Of a DNA stretch of 64,000 bases, positions 22,353 to 33,954 are shown piece by piece. Each line of letters opens with the position of its first letter. Position 1 is the first letter of the stretch. A program made the position numbers and the translations under genes. A model generated the notes under the pieces. That model saw only the letters and a list, made by a program, of their open reading frames with translations, was not told where the DNA came from and searched no databases. The stretch comes from Apoda limacodes (taxonomy: Eukaryota; Arthropoda; Insecta; Lepidoptera; Limacodidae), in contig OX291561.1 of assembly GCA_946406115.1 (NCBI GenBank), positions 3,340,273 to 3,404,272 of the forward strand. The letters run 5' to 3'.

Positions 22353-22615
22353 AGTTGGTCCTGATGAAGATCTGTGATGCTAAGCGTAGAGTTGATAATA
22401 ACTGGTCAGTGTACATGGTAGATGAAGGAAGGGTTCCGCGAACAGTGCGTCTGATCTGTTTAGCTCAGTCTCACTAGATTGACGTAATCCTCAGTCAGGT
22501 AAGAAGTTATCCCTGGACAACGCCTTGACTTGCATTTCGGTATGTCGGTATATATGCAAACTGTCAAAAAAACTTCGATAACGCGATGTAAGACGCGTGA
22601 CGTCAACCTTAATTC
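22353..22615 (+). repeat. Dispersed repeat D, copy 2 (empty site)
   Basis: Matches the flanks of the 10.66-kb insertion in continuous form: GGTCCTGATGAAGATCTGTG, CTGTTTAGCTCAGTCTCAC, AAGTTATCCCTGGACAACGC, then AACTTCGATAACGCGATGTA. The position equivalent to ATGCCTGGGAACCG is TTATCCCTGGACAACG, present once and uninterrupted. Confidence 0.7.
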
Positions 22616-22987
22616 GTAGCAGTACGATATGATGTTTGTTATAAGTAAACTTTACTAATGCTTAGAAAGATGTTTGTAAACGTTAATTACCTTTCATTGT
22701 AATGACAAGCAGTGTATCTGCCCACTTAAGTAAAAAATTTTGTAATCTTTAGTAAGCTTTATATGTTGATATTAATTACCTCACTCATAATTTCGAGAAA
22801 AGTTTTATAGGATTTGTAAAATTCTGTAATCCGAAGTACTAATTATTATTTTCGGAAAGTAATAAAACTATGTTGTAGTTATTAGTTTATGGAATTAATA
22901 AAATGTACTTAAAATTATATTGTTTTGTAATTGCCAGATTTTTTTTTTTAAATTAATAAAATTTAGTATTAACGCATTTAAATAAAC

Positions 22988-23028
<41 letters not shown>

Positions 23029-23359
23029 TCGGTGTAGGTACAATAAGAATTAAATACCTTGTTTGGGTAACATAATATTCAGCGACATTCTGACATCTTA
23101 AATCTTTTATATGTTCACAATAATATTGATAGTTTTAGCAAAATACTGACGTCCACAAAATATATATTTGAAGAAAAAATAAGTTATTGGTGCGTGATAT
23201 ATCTACGTTTACACAAAATTAGTAACTCTTTTTGGGGATATGCAAATATACACTTTTACACCTAAGTTTCTAATAATATTCGACAGCTATTAATAGGTAA
23301 ATTTAATTCTGTTATAAAAGGGATTATAAAATGTTATGTAAACTTAAACTCAAACTTAA
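22616..23359. other. No gene; AT microsatellite
   Basis: Mostly AT-rich unique sequence. A (TA)n run of about 37 bp lies at 22989-23026. Confidence 0.6.
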
Positions 23360-23680
23360 ATCAAACTTTATTCAAGTAAATTTTCTAAGAACACTTTTGA
23401 ATCGTCAATACAATGTATACAATGTTAATTTCTGCCAAAAAGATCTGGCAAGAAGTTCCATTTAAAGTAGTAATACAATAATTAGCTAAAGAGTATACAA
23501 TATGTACCAATACAATACGTAATAAAAAATAAGTGAGTAAGCTATTAAAAACAAAGTCAAACATGTAATTTTTTTTTGTTAAAGATGTTTGCAAAAACAG
23601 ACCAGACTCCACAGCGGCACCCGTTCACAAGTATGACACATGAATCAGCCATCGCTTCGCTCAACCATGTTTTAGGGAAC
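23360..23680 (-). mobile_element. LINE 3'-end copy (tail family T, minus)
   Basis: On the minus strand: AACATGGTTGAGCGAAGCGA, GTGAACGGGTGCCGCTGTGG, then TTCTTGCCAGATCTTTTTGG, AACATTGTATACATTGTATT and a terminal TTGAATAAAGTTTGATTT. The order equals that of 9890-10460 and the tails at 45625 and 47568. Non-coding 3' end only. Confidence 0.6.
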
Positions 23681-24185
23681 GTAACGACCCGACGCACATG
23701 CCACCACCGCAGAGACTTTGAGAGAGCATGAAACACTCAAGCAACTCCAATAAAATTTCGATTGTATTAGATACAAAAGGAACAAAATATAAATATAAAT
23801 CCGATTCATAGTGAGATTTACACACACAAGTTTACATTTAACATTACAGGGCGAACACACGTACTCTAAACTTAAAACTGATTTATATTAAAACACAGTG
23901 TATCAAAAATTGATACTACTAGAAAAAAATATTCATATATGTATAAACTTACATAGGTACAAGTATAATAAAATAATAAATATAGTATTAATAATCTATT
24001 TAAAAAAACAAATTTAAAAAACATTGTATACATAAATAAACAAATTAATAAGCATATAAATAAAAAAATATTGTTTTTTCTAAAACTGTTGTTTAAATTG
24101 TGTTTTTTTCAGTTAAAACATATGTTTGCCTTGTAAGTTTTTTTTAGTGTTGAAAACCAGTATTTTAAAAAAAAAAGTAACTATC

Positions 24186-24322
24186 AGTTTTCTTGCCGGA
24201 TTCTTCTCGGTAGAACTCTACTTTGTGATTTGGATTCAAAAACTAACATATAATACTCGTAATTTTGATTATTTAAAAGTGATTGTAAAAAACCTTTTTG
24301 AATAAAAACGTTGTGACTTTTG
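24186..24322 (+). mobile_element. LINE tail family T fragment
   Basis: Contains TTTTCTTGCCGGATTCTTCT, ATTTAAAAGTGATTGTAAA and TTGAATAAAAACGTTGTGAC, a diverged form of the tail family. Confidence 0.5.
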
Positions 24323-24810
24323 ACTTTTTTTACTTGACAACTTAACATTTACTTAATTTAACCAACTTCATTAAATAAAATTCGGTAATGAAATCTACAT
24401 ACTTGGACCTCGAAGTATCCGTATCCCTGCTTTGGGATGTTGTACAAGATAACTTTAGTGTTTTCCTACTTATTACGGTAGATGGTTTCAATGATGACTT
24501 AAGTTATTGTACCTAGACAATCTTACAATTACCGTTAAAGTATCAGTGAAAGTATTTTTAAGCGTGTAATTCATTCTTAACTTTCCCTGCCATTGTTGCG
24601 TTCACCACCAAGCAGCTACTTTTCACAGATGTAAGCACACTATTTAACGTTGCGCTGAAAATAAGTATTTGCAGCTGTAAAAAGTAAAAAAGATAGGTAC
24701 GTTTTTCTTCACGTTACGTACGTTAATCTATTTTTCTTCATGGTCGATTGTTGTCAAAAGACAAATTAGTGAGTTTATTTTTGACTTCAGCCTGTTATGA
24801 TATGAAGTAC
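24323..24810. other. No gene recognised
   Basis: AT-rich unique-looking sequence. Confidence 0.5.
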
Positions 24811-25055
24811 GTTGCCGGCTCCATGCTCCGACTGCTGAATTGAGGGGCGTGGATTTGATTCCCGCGCAAGTCATAAATTTATTATTTGTGTTTGCCTTGA
24901 GACTGGAAATTTTCTATATATAATATGTATGTATTTACAAAAAAGGAGTATAAATGTGTATTTTGTATCCTGTGTCTGGTATCCATAGCACAAGTTTTGT
25001 TAAGTTTGGGACCAGACGGCGCGGCGCTGTGTTATGTCCAAAACATATTTATTAT
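24811..25055 (+). mobile_element. tRNA-headed SINE, family B (plus copy)
   Basis: GCCGGCTCCATGCTCCGACT, GGGGCGTGGATTTGATTCCC (B-box-like), TTGTGTTTGCCTTGAGACTG, ATTTACAAAAAAGG, CTGTGTCTGGTATCCATAGC and GGGACCAGACGGCGCGGCG. Diverged but the longest copy here, so it best defines the body of the family. Confidence 0.7.
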
Positions 25056-27161
25056 CAGATATTTGATATGTGTAAAAGTAAAAAACGTTGTTTAATTTGA
25101 ATATTTCTTTATTTTTTTATCTATGTAATGTATGATCATTATGCTTAGATCGTCACAAGTCTTGCTTTGTTTTGCACATTTTATTTAAGTACTTAGGTAT
25201 ACTGAAATTCATGCAGGAATCATGAATCAAGTTTAATTTCCTTTTTCGATTTTTTTATTAAGTTTCAAATTTTATATTTTAAGACTCATTATATCTATGA
25301 GCTAATGACAATAAGGCTCCTAAAATATTAAGTACCTACATATTAAACTTAAGTAGGTCTCCGGTCTGTCAGCCCTACGGGAAATTAATTATATCCGGAT
25401 ATAAGTTAATAAATGAACTCAATCTAGCCCGGCAATAACCGCTTAGAGGCCGTATTTACACCGTAAGTAAGTAAGATTTGTGTTGGTATTTTTACAATTA
25501 GGTTTTCTTCAATAAACTTTGCAACCTTTAAAGATATGCTTACATTTCAAATTTGCCAGTTCTTATACAAAATGTGCATTAACTGAGAATGGAAGGAGTT
25601 TTTAACCTTGTATTTAACCAGTTCTACTTTACAAGCGTTTACTAAGAAACATTTTTTTGAAAAGGTACGTTAAATTTTGTTCAAGACTGAAAAAGTTACT
25701 TTACCTAGTCAGTCACGCGCTAACTACGAAGTTTACCAACATACACAATGAATGAAATGATAGTTAACTAGAAAACAATTGTTGTTTACAACTTCTCAAT
25801 AACAATATGTAAACATCGCCAATCCCCATTGTACAGCCTCGACGAGCACTCATCGATGCGTGACGAGAATCACATGGATCAATGTGACAGTATGTCAATT
25901 TGTGGGCAATTGTTTTCAATCGTTAGCCGATTTCATTGATGACATTTCTTTGAAAACAGTGATGATTCCTATTTAAAGAATTATGCTGAATTACCTCGCT
26001 ATTTGAATTAATAGTTGGGAAAACGCCAAAGATTTGTGCCCTAAATTATGAATCAAACAGAAAATCATTTTTCTTGCATGGGGTTCAATATAAAGGAAAT
26101 CCGCTATCGCAACACATATTCTACGATAACTAGAACTAAACTTAACAAAAGTAATCTATCGTTTTACTGAAGGCACTGACATTAAAACATAAATGTAAGT
26201 TTTATTACGCATGTTAGAACACGAGAAATCCTTAAGAGTGTTATCGGTTAACGGGCCAGCTGCTATACAATCCCACGATTTGCGCGGCTCACACACTTTG
26301 AAAATTGACTATAATAAAAAATAATTAAAAAAAGGTATTTGTTTTTTATATATTTTGTTGAGTAGAAGTCTATTTACAAATACTAAATATTTTTTAAGTT
26401 GTTATAGTTTTCGTATTATGACTGGATAGTGTTTTTGGTGAAATGTAGGCTCCTAAAAATTTTTTTTAAGGAGTTTTATGTATAAATTTTTTTATTCTAT
26501 ACAAGTACTTTAGCAGAACCTCTTCTGTTTCCTCGTTTTCTTTTCAGATTTCCAAAATTCGCTATTAATCCATATTTCAGTTGAAAATTTACTCTGACCG
26601 AAAACAGATTTTTACCGATAACAGCCTAACCCACTAATAACCCACTTCTGTATTCAAAATATAACCGCAGAATATACCGCTTTCATTTACTTTTCGATTA
26701 TTAGTCTCTTATATTGTAGATAGATGACGCCGAAGGGTCTGGTAGGTCAAGTTATTTGGTCACTTAATTAAATAGTAATTAGCAATTTGTTTGTCAGGAT
26801 GTCTGTATCGAAAACAATACCAATAATGATTAATCTTAATGAGTTTGTTGTATGCGGTTAATGACTTGGTGACAGATAGTAATATCTCACTTAAGGTATA
26901 ACCTACCCAGTACTATTAATTGCGTAACAGTATTTTATTCTTATCTTACAGAAGATTCCTATATTTTTACCTTTTAGAGCTATTTCAATAAAAATAATGT
27001 ACTTTATTTGTACTAGACTATAATATATATATTCTATCTTCAAAACTTTATTTTAAAGTAAAAAATAAGACACAACCTGAAGTAGACGAAAAACTGATTT
27101 TTAGTGTTTCGTAACAAAATCTGAACCTTATATATACATATTAAGTGTTATTCTATGTACC
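25056..27161. other. No gene recognised, 2.1 kb
   Basis: AT-rich. Phrases such as CGGTCTGTCAGCCCTACGGG (about 25361) look repeat-derived but I could not delimit an element. Confidence 0.45.
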
Positions 27162-27302
27162 AAAAAGCCAGTGGAGTGAACAATCAATGTACTTGAGAAA
27201 TTAGAGAAAAGGCTTATTGATACACGCCGGGCTCAAACCTCCTCCCCTTTGGACGCGAGGCGAAATCGAAACCCCCTAGGTTACCACCGACTTCCTTAGG
27301 TC
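27162..27302 (-). mobile_element. SINE family A head fragment (minus)
   Basis: Minus strand reads AGTCGGTGGTAACCTAGGGG, GGAGGAGGTTTGAGCCCGGC (B-box region), TCAATAAGCCTTTTCTC and TTGTTCACTCCACTGGC. Only the head half remains. Confidence 0.7.
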
Positions 27303-27572
27303 ACTACGGACTTCTGTTGTTGTGCTTCTATTAGATTATTACGCACTGAAAGTTAAGTGGTGTGCGTACGTCTGAAATAAGATCGTCTTCAGTGACAAAC
27401 TAAGTGACATTTTCTTATCTACGTCTGGTTTCCTTGGACCTATCCTTACCAAATTCAAATGAGGCCATTCCGCGGGCTTATCCTTTAATATATGTAAAAT
27501 CTTTGTTTGTTTTTTTGATGATATCGAAAGTAGGTGAATCAATAGGTGATTTAAGACTCTTTTTTAAATTAC
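27303..27572. other. No gene recognised
   Basis: Unique-looking sequence between two independent SINE pieces. Their order shows that they are not one split copy. Confidence 0.5.
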
Positions 27573-27680
27573 TATGGTTGCCAGCCTTCATACGTCCCCA
27601 CTGTTGGGGCACGGCCCTACCCTCATAAGCGAGCGTGATTTGGGTCATAGTCCACACGCGAGCCCATTTCGGATGGTGGA
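27573..27680 (-). mobile_element. SINE family A tail fragment (minus)
   Basis: Plus strand GCCAGCCTTCATACGTCCCC, ACTGTTGGGGCACGGCC, CACACGCGAGCCC, GTGGACTTCACATACGTC: the reverse complement of the tail of the 56-kb SINE. Confidence 0.8.
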
Positions 27681-29100
27681 CTTCACATACGTCTTTCTGA
27701 TAAATTTATTTAAGTAGATACATGTTTAAGTAAGTGCATAATGTCAACAATGCATAATACAAAAATAAGAAACCAAACAACTCGTCTAGCTAGATCGTGT
27801 AAATTTTGTTTTGTTAAGTAAGGGACAACGTGACGGTAAAAACAAGGATGACGCGATATGGAACTAAACGTGCGTGAGTTGTGCAACTACATTGCAGTTC
27901 ACTGAGATTTTCATTGAAATACATGAAAAAAAAATAATAGTTCATTATACATCTTCGTTGTTAAAAAATGCGTTTTTTTACGGTCTAAAGCACTATCACG
28001 GCTACCAGCATTAAAAACTTAAAAGAAAACTTAAAACAAAACTTAAAAAAAAACAGTGAAAACAAATCGATCAAACAAAAATTCATTGCTTGTGTTTTCA
28101 CGTTTTCAGGATCTGAACCATATCCCGAAGAACGCAGATATTTTAGTCAGATCTGCGCGGCGGAACATTTGCAAAGAAAGGTTACATCTTAAACTGTTAT
28201 TGCTAGGTAATTTTAGTGTATTGCATTTATTGCAAAAAAAGAGGGAAGTTACTATATTTTTAAAACGTATATATAGCATTCAGTTGTAGTAAAAATCAGT
28301 TTAATCTTATTAAAAAACCGTAAAACAAATATATATCTATCTCATCGTTATCGTTAGTGTTATAGAAATTAAATTTGTAAACCATAGCTTTATCCATTTT
28401 TGATTGTTACCAATTGGTTAAATTGTATTCGGTGTAACAGACGGCCCGATTGTTGGCGGAGCGATAAAAAGGGGTTTTGATTAAACTTACACTTGATGCG
28501 GTCGAAGAGGAAAGAATAATATTCTATACACAAATTGTTTGTTTATTATTTGTTGTGTAAGTAAGTACAGGGTGGAGTGAATTTGGCAAAACAAAATCAT
28601 CTTCTGTATCATTAATCAATGACCCTATGGGAAAGCTTCCCCCGTGTAAGAAATTAAAAGTCTGCGACTTCATCTTCAGGTGGAGCACTTTGAACGTAAT
28701 TTACAGAAATCTTACATTTTAGGTTCTATATTTTACCCGCAAAAAAAAGTAATTTTGAAACTTTTTTTCATAAACATGATATTTTTAAGTTCGTATGTTG
28801 CATATGAGTGCATTGTTTTTAAGTAAAATTTCAGATATTCGGGCTGAAGATAATTCCACTTTGAAAAAATTTCCTACATATATTCATAAAAAAAGCCTAT
28901 ACACACGGAAAGATTTGCGGTGTCCTGTGTTTGGCGATTCACTAAAACTAAGTAGTAGTATATAACTTACGTATTGTGATGTGATTACATATTACTTGGG
29001 TATAAGAAACAATATTCTTCAGTTCAATAATGGGAAATACCCTTCAGTCAAAAACTTATGTGAAATAATTGCTATAAACATTGAAAAAATATAAAACAAA
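27681..29100. other. No gene recognised
   Basis: AT-rich sequence with several A runs. The frame at 28056-28289 starts at GTG and is unrecognised. Confidence 0.5.
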
Positions 29101-29791
29101 GCGTCTATTCCAAAGATTAGTCACCAACAAGTCGTCGCAAGGCTGATATCGTATAACAATAAGTATATGAGTGTGAAAAAATTCGCAGTCATACAAAAAA
29201 AAGAAGTTCTTCGAGGATTCTCAGAGGACGTTGTTTGATATAGCAACTTATAAGAGTGTATCGAGAGCAGTATGGAAATATGTATTGAAAGTGTCTGTGG
29301 CCTAGAAAATTATTGCGAAATGTATATTGGTTCTGTGGATAAGGTGATGATAGAATCTATCCAGCGTAATGAGGTAAGAAAACGAAAGTATGATGAGTTT
29401 GTAAAGAAATCTTTCGGTACCTACTCCAAGCCCTTTTTCATCTACCCCAGCGATAGGTTGGGCATCTGACAGTTCTTCTGACACATCTGATGAAGATGAG
29501 ATTCCCATAATAGAAACATCCAGACGATCTGGCAAAGCAACTCAACAGTTGAGAGGTGAGTTGCAAAATCTAGCTACCGCGTATGAAATTGAAAATTATA
29601 CGTTACCACACTCGGGCAGTAGAACGGCGCGTCAAGCTCGTAACGAGGCTATGTTATTTTTTTGCGGAACAGAAGCTAGAGACAGTTTTATTCGTACAAG
29701 GATAAAAACCAGGCAAGACATACTACTTTTTAACACCAAATATCAGAATTTCCGACAAAAAAAAGGTGCGGTGACTTCTAATTTGAAATAA
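29101..29791 (+). pseudogene. Decaying coding relic in four staggered frames
   Basis: Four plus-strand frames overlap like a gene broken by small indels: ASIPKISHQQVVARLISYNN onward (29101-29238), RTLFDIATYKSVSRAVWKY (29225-29305), a 66-codon frame containing EMYIGSVDKVMIESIQRNEV (29272-29469), and a frame with an acidic-serine run SDSSSDTSDEDEIPI and TARQARNEAMLFFCGTEARD, ending in TAA (about 29420-29791). LFDIA followed by K/C-rich sequence and then MYIGSVDK recalls an uncharacterised multi-copy metazoan family with LFDICxCKC and RKMxIGxVD motifs. The cysteines are lost here. A near poly(A) signal AATAAAG lies at about 29835. Function unknown; similarity is from memory. Confidence 0.45.
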
Positions 29792-30324
29792 TTGTGTCAG
29801 TAATTTTAGGTATTGATATTGTAATATTGTCTTAAATAAAGCTCTGTATGTATACTAAACGTTCTGTCCACTGGATAAATGGAAAATACGGAACAACTAA
29901 CCGTATTTTTTCTTTCGCTTCGTCTTCTAACATTTCATAAAAATCCTTTTTACACACTTTTTTGTCCTAATATCACATAGCAAACAATTGAATGCTACAA
30001 ACTCTTCTTAATTTTCTCTTAGTCAATTCTACTAAATAAAAAGTGGACTTCCAATAGACAATCATTATCAATTGAAAAATAAGAAAATATTGTGTGGTTC
30101 TTTTATCTTGCCAAGCATTTAAAGTTTTTTATCAGTTGTACAAGTGGCGCACCTTTCACCGAACAGCTAAACATGCCTTCGTAGACATCTTCTAAACGAG
30201 GGCAACACCCTATCACGCACCAGTCTTCCAGCTTTCCCCCTCTTTTCAATAAAGCCGTCACATATTCCTTCGCTTATGGACACAAGTCCCAAATGTACAA
30301 ATTCTAAAACGTGTGCTACTTTTT
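29792..30324. other. No gene recognised
   Basis: AT-rich sequence after the coding relic. AATAAAGCTCTG near 29835 could be its polyadenylation region. Confidence 0.5.
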
Positions 30325-30668
30325 AGGGCTCCGTAGCCAAATGGCAAAAAATTGGAACCTTTATAGATTCGTCATGTCTGTCTGTCCGTCCGTCCGTATG
30401 TCACAGCCACTTTTTTCCGAAACCATAAGAACCATACTGTTAAAATTGGTAGGTAGATGTATTCAAACTTCCACTGAAAATTGGTTTGAACGAGATCTAG
30501 TCAGTAGTTTTTTTTAATACGTCATAAATCGTAAACTGCAATTTACCTTTCATTCAATCAACTCAAATATAAAAATATTTTTCTTTGTGTTTGTAGATTA
30601 CATAAATGGTAGTAGGTACGGAACTCTTAGTGCGCGAGTCCAATTAGCACTTGGGCGGTTTTTTTTCA
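30325..30668 (-). mobile_element. GGTTCC-type interspersed repeat (minus, variant 2)
   Basis: Plus strand begins TTTTAGGGCTCCGTAGCC, carries GTCTGTCTGTCCGTCCGTCC and AACGAGATCTAGTCAGTAG and ends GTGCGCGAGTCC...ACTTGGGCGG. On the minus strand this is the CGGCCAAGTGCGAGT head and GGAACCCTA end of a widespread lepidopteran non-autonomous repeat. It has no open frame. Class undetermined. Confidence 0.7.
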
Positions 30669-30940
30669 TAAATCCACTATCAATTTTCTTGAAAGGCCGT
30701 TATTTCTTTTAAAAACAATTTATCTTTTTTGTTGTCGGTTTACTTTCATACCTTTTCTTTCTCAAGTTCCGTGCAAAGTGGCAGGACAGGTAATCATTTC
30801 CTGATTCTTTTCCGACAATACAAGTAATATTTTGATATCAACATAAATTCTGATATTTGAATCTTATTTATTATTTTTTTTTATTATGTTTTATACTTAC
30901 AGTGCAAAAAACTTTTCTGACCTTCTGAACTTGAGTGTTT

Positions 30941-31000
30941 GGTTACTAGTGTCGTTGTAAATTTACACCAGGTAACTAGTGTCGTTGTAAATTTACACCA
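30941..31000 (+). repeat. 30-bp tandem duplication
   Basis: GGTTACTAGTGTCGTTGTAA plus ATTTACACCA at 30941-30970 is repeated with one mismatch (GGTAACTAG...) at 30971-31000. A distantly similar CTAGTGTCGGTGAAATCACA lies at 56541, suggesting the segment belongs to an unlisted dispersed repeat. Confidence 0.85.
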
Positions 31001-33178
31001 TTTTAATATGGCGACTGAAGGTTTGATTTAACATCACCGGGCCAGTAAAGTTAGTTGCACTATAATTGTTAAAAACGTATATTTAAACTTCATTAGGTCA
31101 AAAAAGTAAAAATCCTAATTTTTACCTTTTGGTTGATAACTATGAATGTGAATTTTTACGAAAACTTTCTTCCAAACACTGATATTGCAAATAAATTTAT
31201 AAAAGCAGGTGCAGCTTGTAGGGGGGTAACACTCTACTTAAAAGTCTAAGTTATTTGAGTTCTCTTTAAATCTCCTTTTTACTATCACAGTTTAAATAAA
31301 GTAAACAAGGGAGCTTACTTAATCAATTTTCAAAGGTAATTGCGCTTCGAAGCTTTTTTGTGTAGAAAACTAGAAGAGGTCTATTGTTTGAGACAAGAAA
31401 GCCACAAGGGAGGAGAAGCTCGTTCGAGCTTACGTTTGCCGAACGTGAGCTTCGTGCTTACGTGGTTTTTCTGTCGGAAGCTTTCTGCGACGTTATCGTA
31501 GATTTTTTCAAACGTTTCTTTAATGTATTTTTTATGTGACAACATTTTCTTTTGGAAGGTAAATTAATGGAACCGTGCTTTTAATATTGCATTAAAAGAT
31601 TTTTTTGCAGATGTAAGTAAGTAGGTGCTTTTATATTTCATGTTGTGTATATTTTCTTATTTTTCAATTGATAATGATTGTCTATAGGAAGGCACTTTTT
31701 ATTTAGTAAGTACGTGTAAATATATTTTCCATAGACATGACAGAGACTACTGAACTAAATACCTAAACAAATACTAAAGAAGATTCCACTTAAAATTGTG
31801 CTTTTATAAACAAGAAGGCAATAAATAATTGCATAAATAATCCGGTCAAATCATGATGGTAAAATTTAATATAACAACGCTTTAACGATACAAAGATGAA
31901 AATTATTATTTGCTTTTAAATAATGTGCTGAACACATTAATATTATTCGACTTGTTGTTAAATGTTGTTAATAAATTTTATTTAAATCATAAATAAAATT
32001 CTTTGTTATTTTGTAAAATCTCGACCCATATCGGTTTCATCCCCAGTTATCTGTTTTGTCAGAAAAAGAAGATAAATGTGAATAATAAAGTAACCGAATA
32101 TAAATAAATGGTTTAATTTGAAGAGATTATTCGGGCAAACAGTCGGCTAAATTGGTCTTCCAACTTGTCACCCAACTTGTCGTACAGTGCTGTTTGTTAC
32201 AGTTACATATTTCAACTTAATAAGCGACGATATTTTCCCGTGCAAACCTGCGATTTTATTGTTGCATCTAAATTTTTATGTCCATCTCTATAAAAGAATT
32301 CGAGTATCTTATAACACTCAACGACTTTTATTCTTGAGTAATTTGAATTTATGGTAATATCCTTTTTAAAAAACCGGGCAAGTGCAAGTATGTTTCTTGT
32401 TATTACTTTTCAATGTTTTTATTATGTTGTAGGAAATCCGCTTTAATAACACATTTTTGTGAAAAATTCAGGCTGCTATCAACTTAGGTCGGACGGACAC
32501 ACAGACAGCTCTAGAGAGATTCAATTCATGGTAGCAATATTGCTTGTGTTTTGGTTTGTTAAATTTTTTCTAATGCACTTAACACTGCAATATAGGCTAT
32601 ATAGACCGCGAAATTACGCTGTTTTTGTGCAAATTTTGTGGCTTGGCTATAGGATCTAAGGATTAAAAAATATATGTTATAAAACTTGCTTTTGTTTAGT
32701 GCCTTACCTTACTGAATGATTTTTATTTATTGTATTTAATGCAATAAAAAATCTGGAAGTGACCATTGTTTCAACACTTGTGCAAATTTTTAATCCGTGT
32801 GTTGCATTTGCTTGTAATGAAAGTTGGTTAAATAAATAGAATAGCTTGCTATCTAGTGCATTGACTTTACGTTGTAAAATTTAAAAAAATGTTGCTACAA
32901 AATGGTAATAACGTTGAAAAAACAAAAAATTAAAAGTTTCAAGGCGCCATTACGGTATAAAATTACTTAAGAAGTATATATCTCATAGTAATGTATATCA
33001 CATTATCTAATGATTTGTAGTGCATTTACATAAACAACGTTTGAATTACAGAAGTTAGCTTTCTGGCCTATATCGACCTCTTAATAAAAACAATAAATTA
33101 ATCGCATTGCATATAGTTAGTAATTAATCGTAAGTTAGTGTTTCCTTGTGATGAGATGTCATCTTGCTTGTGCCTCAT
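31001..33178. other. No gene recognised, 2.2 kb
   Basis: AT-rich. A moderately GC-rich patch lies at 31400-31490 (GGAGGAGAAGCTCGTTCGAG). Short frames such as 32459-32659 are unrecognised. Confidence 0.45.
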
Positions 33179-33186
33179 ATTGTAGG
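33179..33186 (+). repeat. 8-bp target-site duplication, left
   Basis: ATTGTAGG, repeated exactly at 33947-33954. Confidence 0.85.
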
Positions 33187-33946
33187 TAGAGGCGGCTCGT
33201 GACGATTTTTAATGGGTGTTCACCAAAAAAAAAAAACCAAAGTACAATTGCTTAAATGCTTACCTTTTAATATTCTATTTATAACTACAATTCATTCGCA
33301 TAAATATATAAATAGGAGCGCGCGCGTTTATTCTTTCGTGTCACATTTTTGTGACCCTTTGTCTTTACTTCAAACTGAGTTACTAAAATCTTTTAGTACT
33401 GTTTAATCACATCACAATAATCACATTTTACTTTGCTATAGTTACTTATTAGACAATAAATACTGTTTATGTAGGTATGTACTTATTTTATTTGTTAATA
33501 TAAACTCCCGTGCACGAACAAAACATTTGTTGTGACAAGAGTGGCAACAACGCGTCGGTGCGGCGCTGGCCGTCGGACCGAAGGCGGGGGTCAGCTGGCA
33601 GCAAAGCCCAGGAGCGGTGCTCTACATTTTGCTAATTTCTAATACAAAATCTTCTGTTTCACGTGTGAGACTGTGTCGAACTTTCTCGTTTACACTCGTT
33701 GATTTTAGCTCTAGTCTTTGTACTAAAATTCGTTTCATATGAGCGTGATTGCTAGCGCTCCGCTTAGTGACACAGTCTCCTCTGTGTGTACAGAATGTTT
33801 TTAGTGAAATTCTATTTTAACATAAAGAGCAATCGAATCATAAAAATTATTTATTCTAAGTAAAATCTAAAACATATTGTTTCTTAAGTAGATAGTTATT
33901 TATGGGAGTGCGCTGCACCAGCGCTCCTTAGGACGAGCCGCTTCTG
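33187..33946. mobile_element. Non-autonomous hAT-type element
   Basis: The 760-bp unit starts TAGAGGCGGCTCGT and ends ACGAGCCGCTTCTG, whose complement is CAGAAGCGGCTCGT: 12 of 14 terminal bases match, with the CAG-type start usual in hAT elements. It is flanked by a perfect 8-bp duplication ATTGTAGG, the size made by hAT transposases. No transposase-like frame exists inside, so mobility would need a source elsewhere. The interior has a GC-rich block at 33551-33620 (GTGCGGCGCTGGCCGTCGGA) and an imperfect GCGCTCC motif near both sides. It could instead belong to another 8-bp-TSD superfamily, but hAT is the best fit. Confidence 0.85.
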
Positions 33947-33954
33947 ATTGTAGG
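33947..33954 (+). repeat. 8-bp target-site duplication, right
   Basis: ATTGTAGG, identical to the left copy. Confidence 0.85.

Noticed and set aside
27162..27680. One SINE split by a 270-bp insertion
   Set aside because: On the minus strand the tail fragment lies upstream of the head fragment, the wrong order for one copy, so they are separate insertions.
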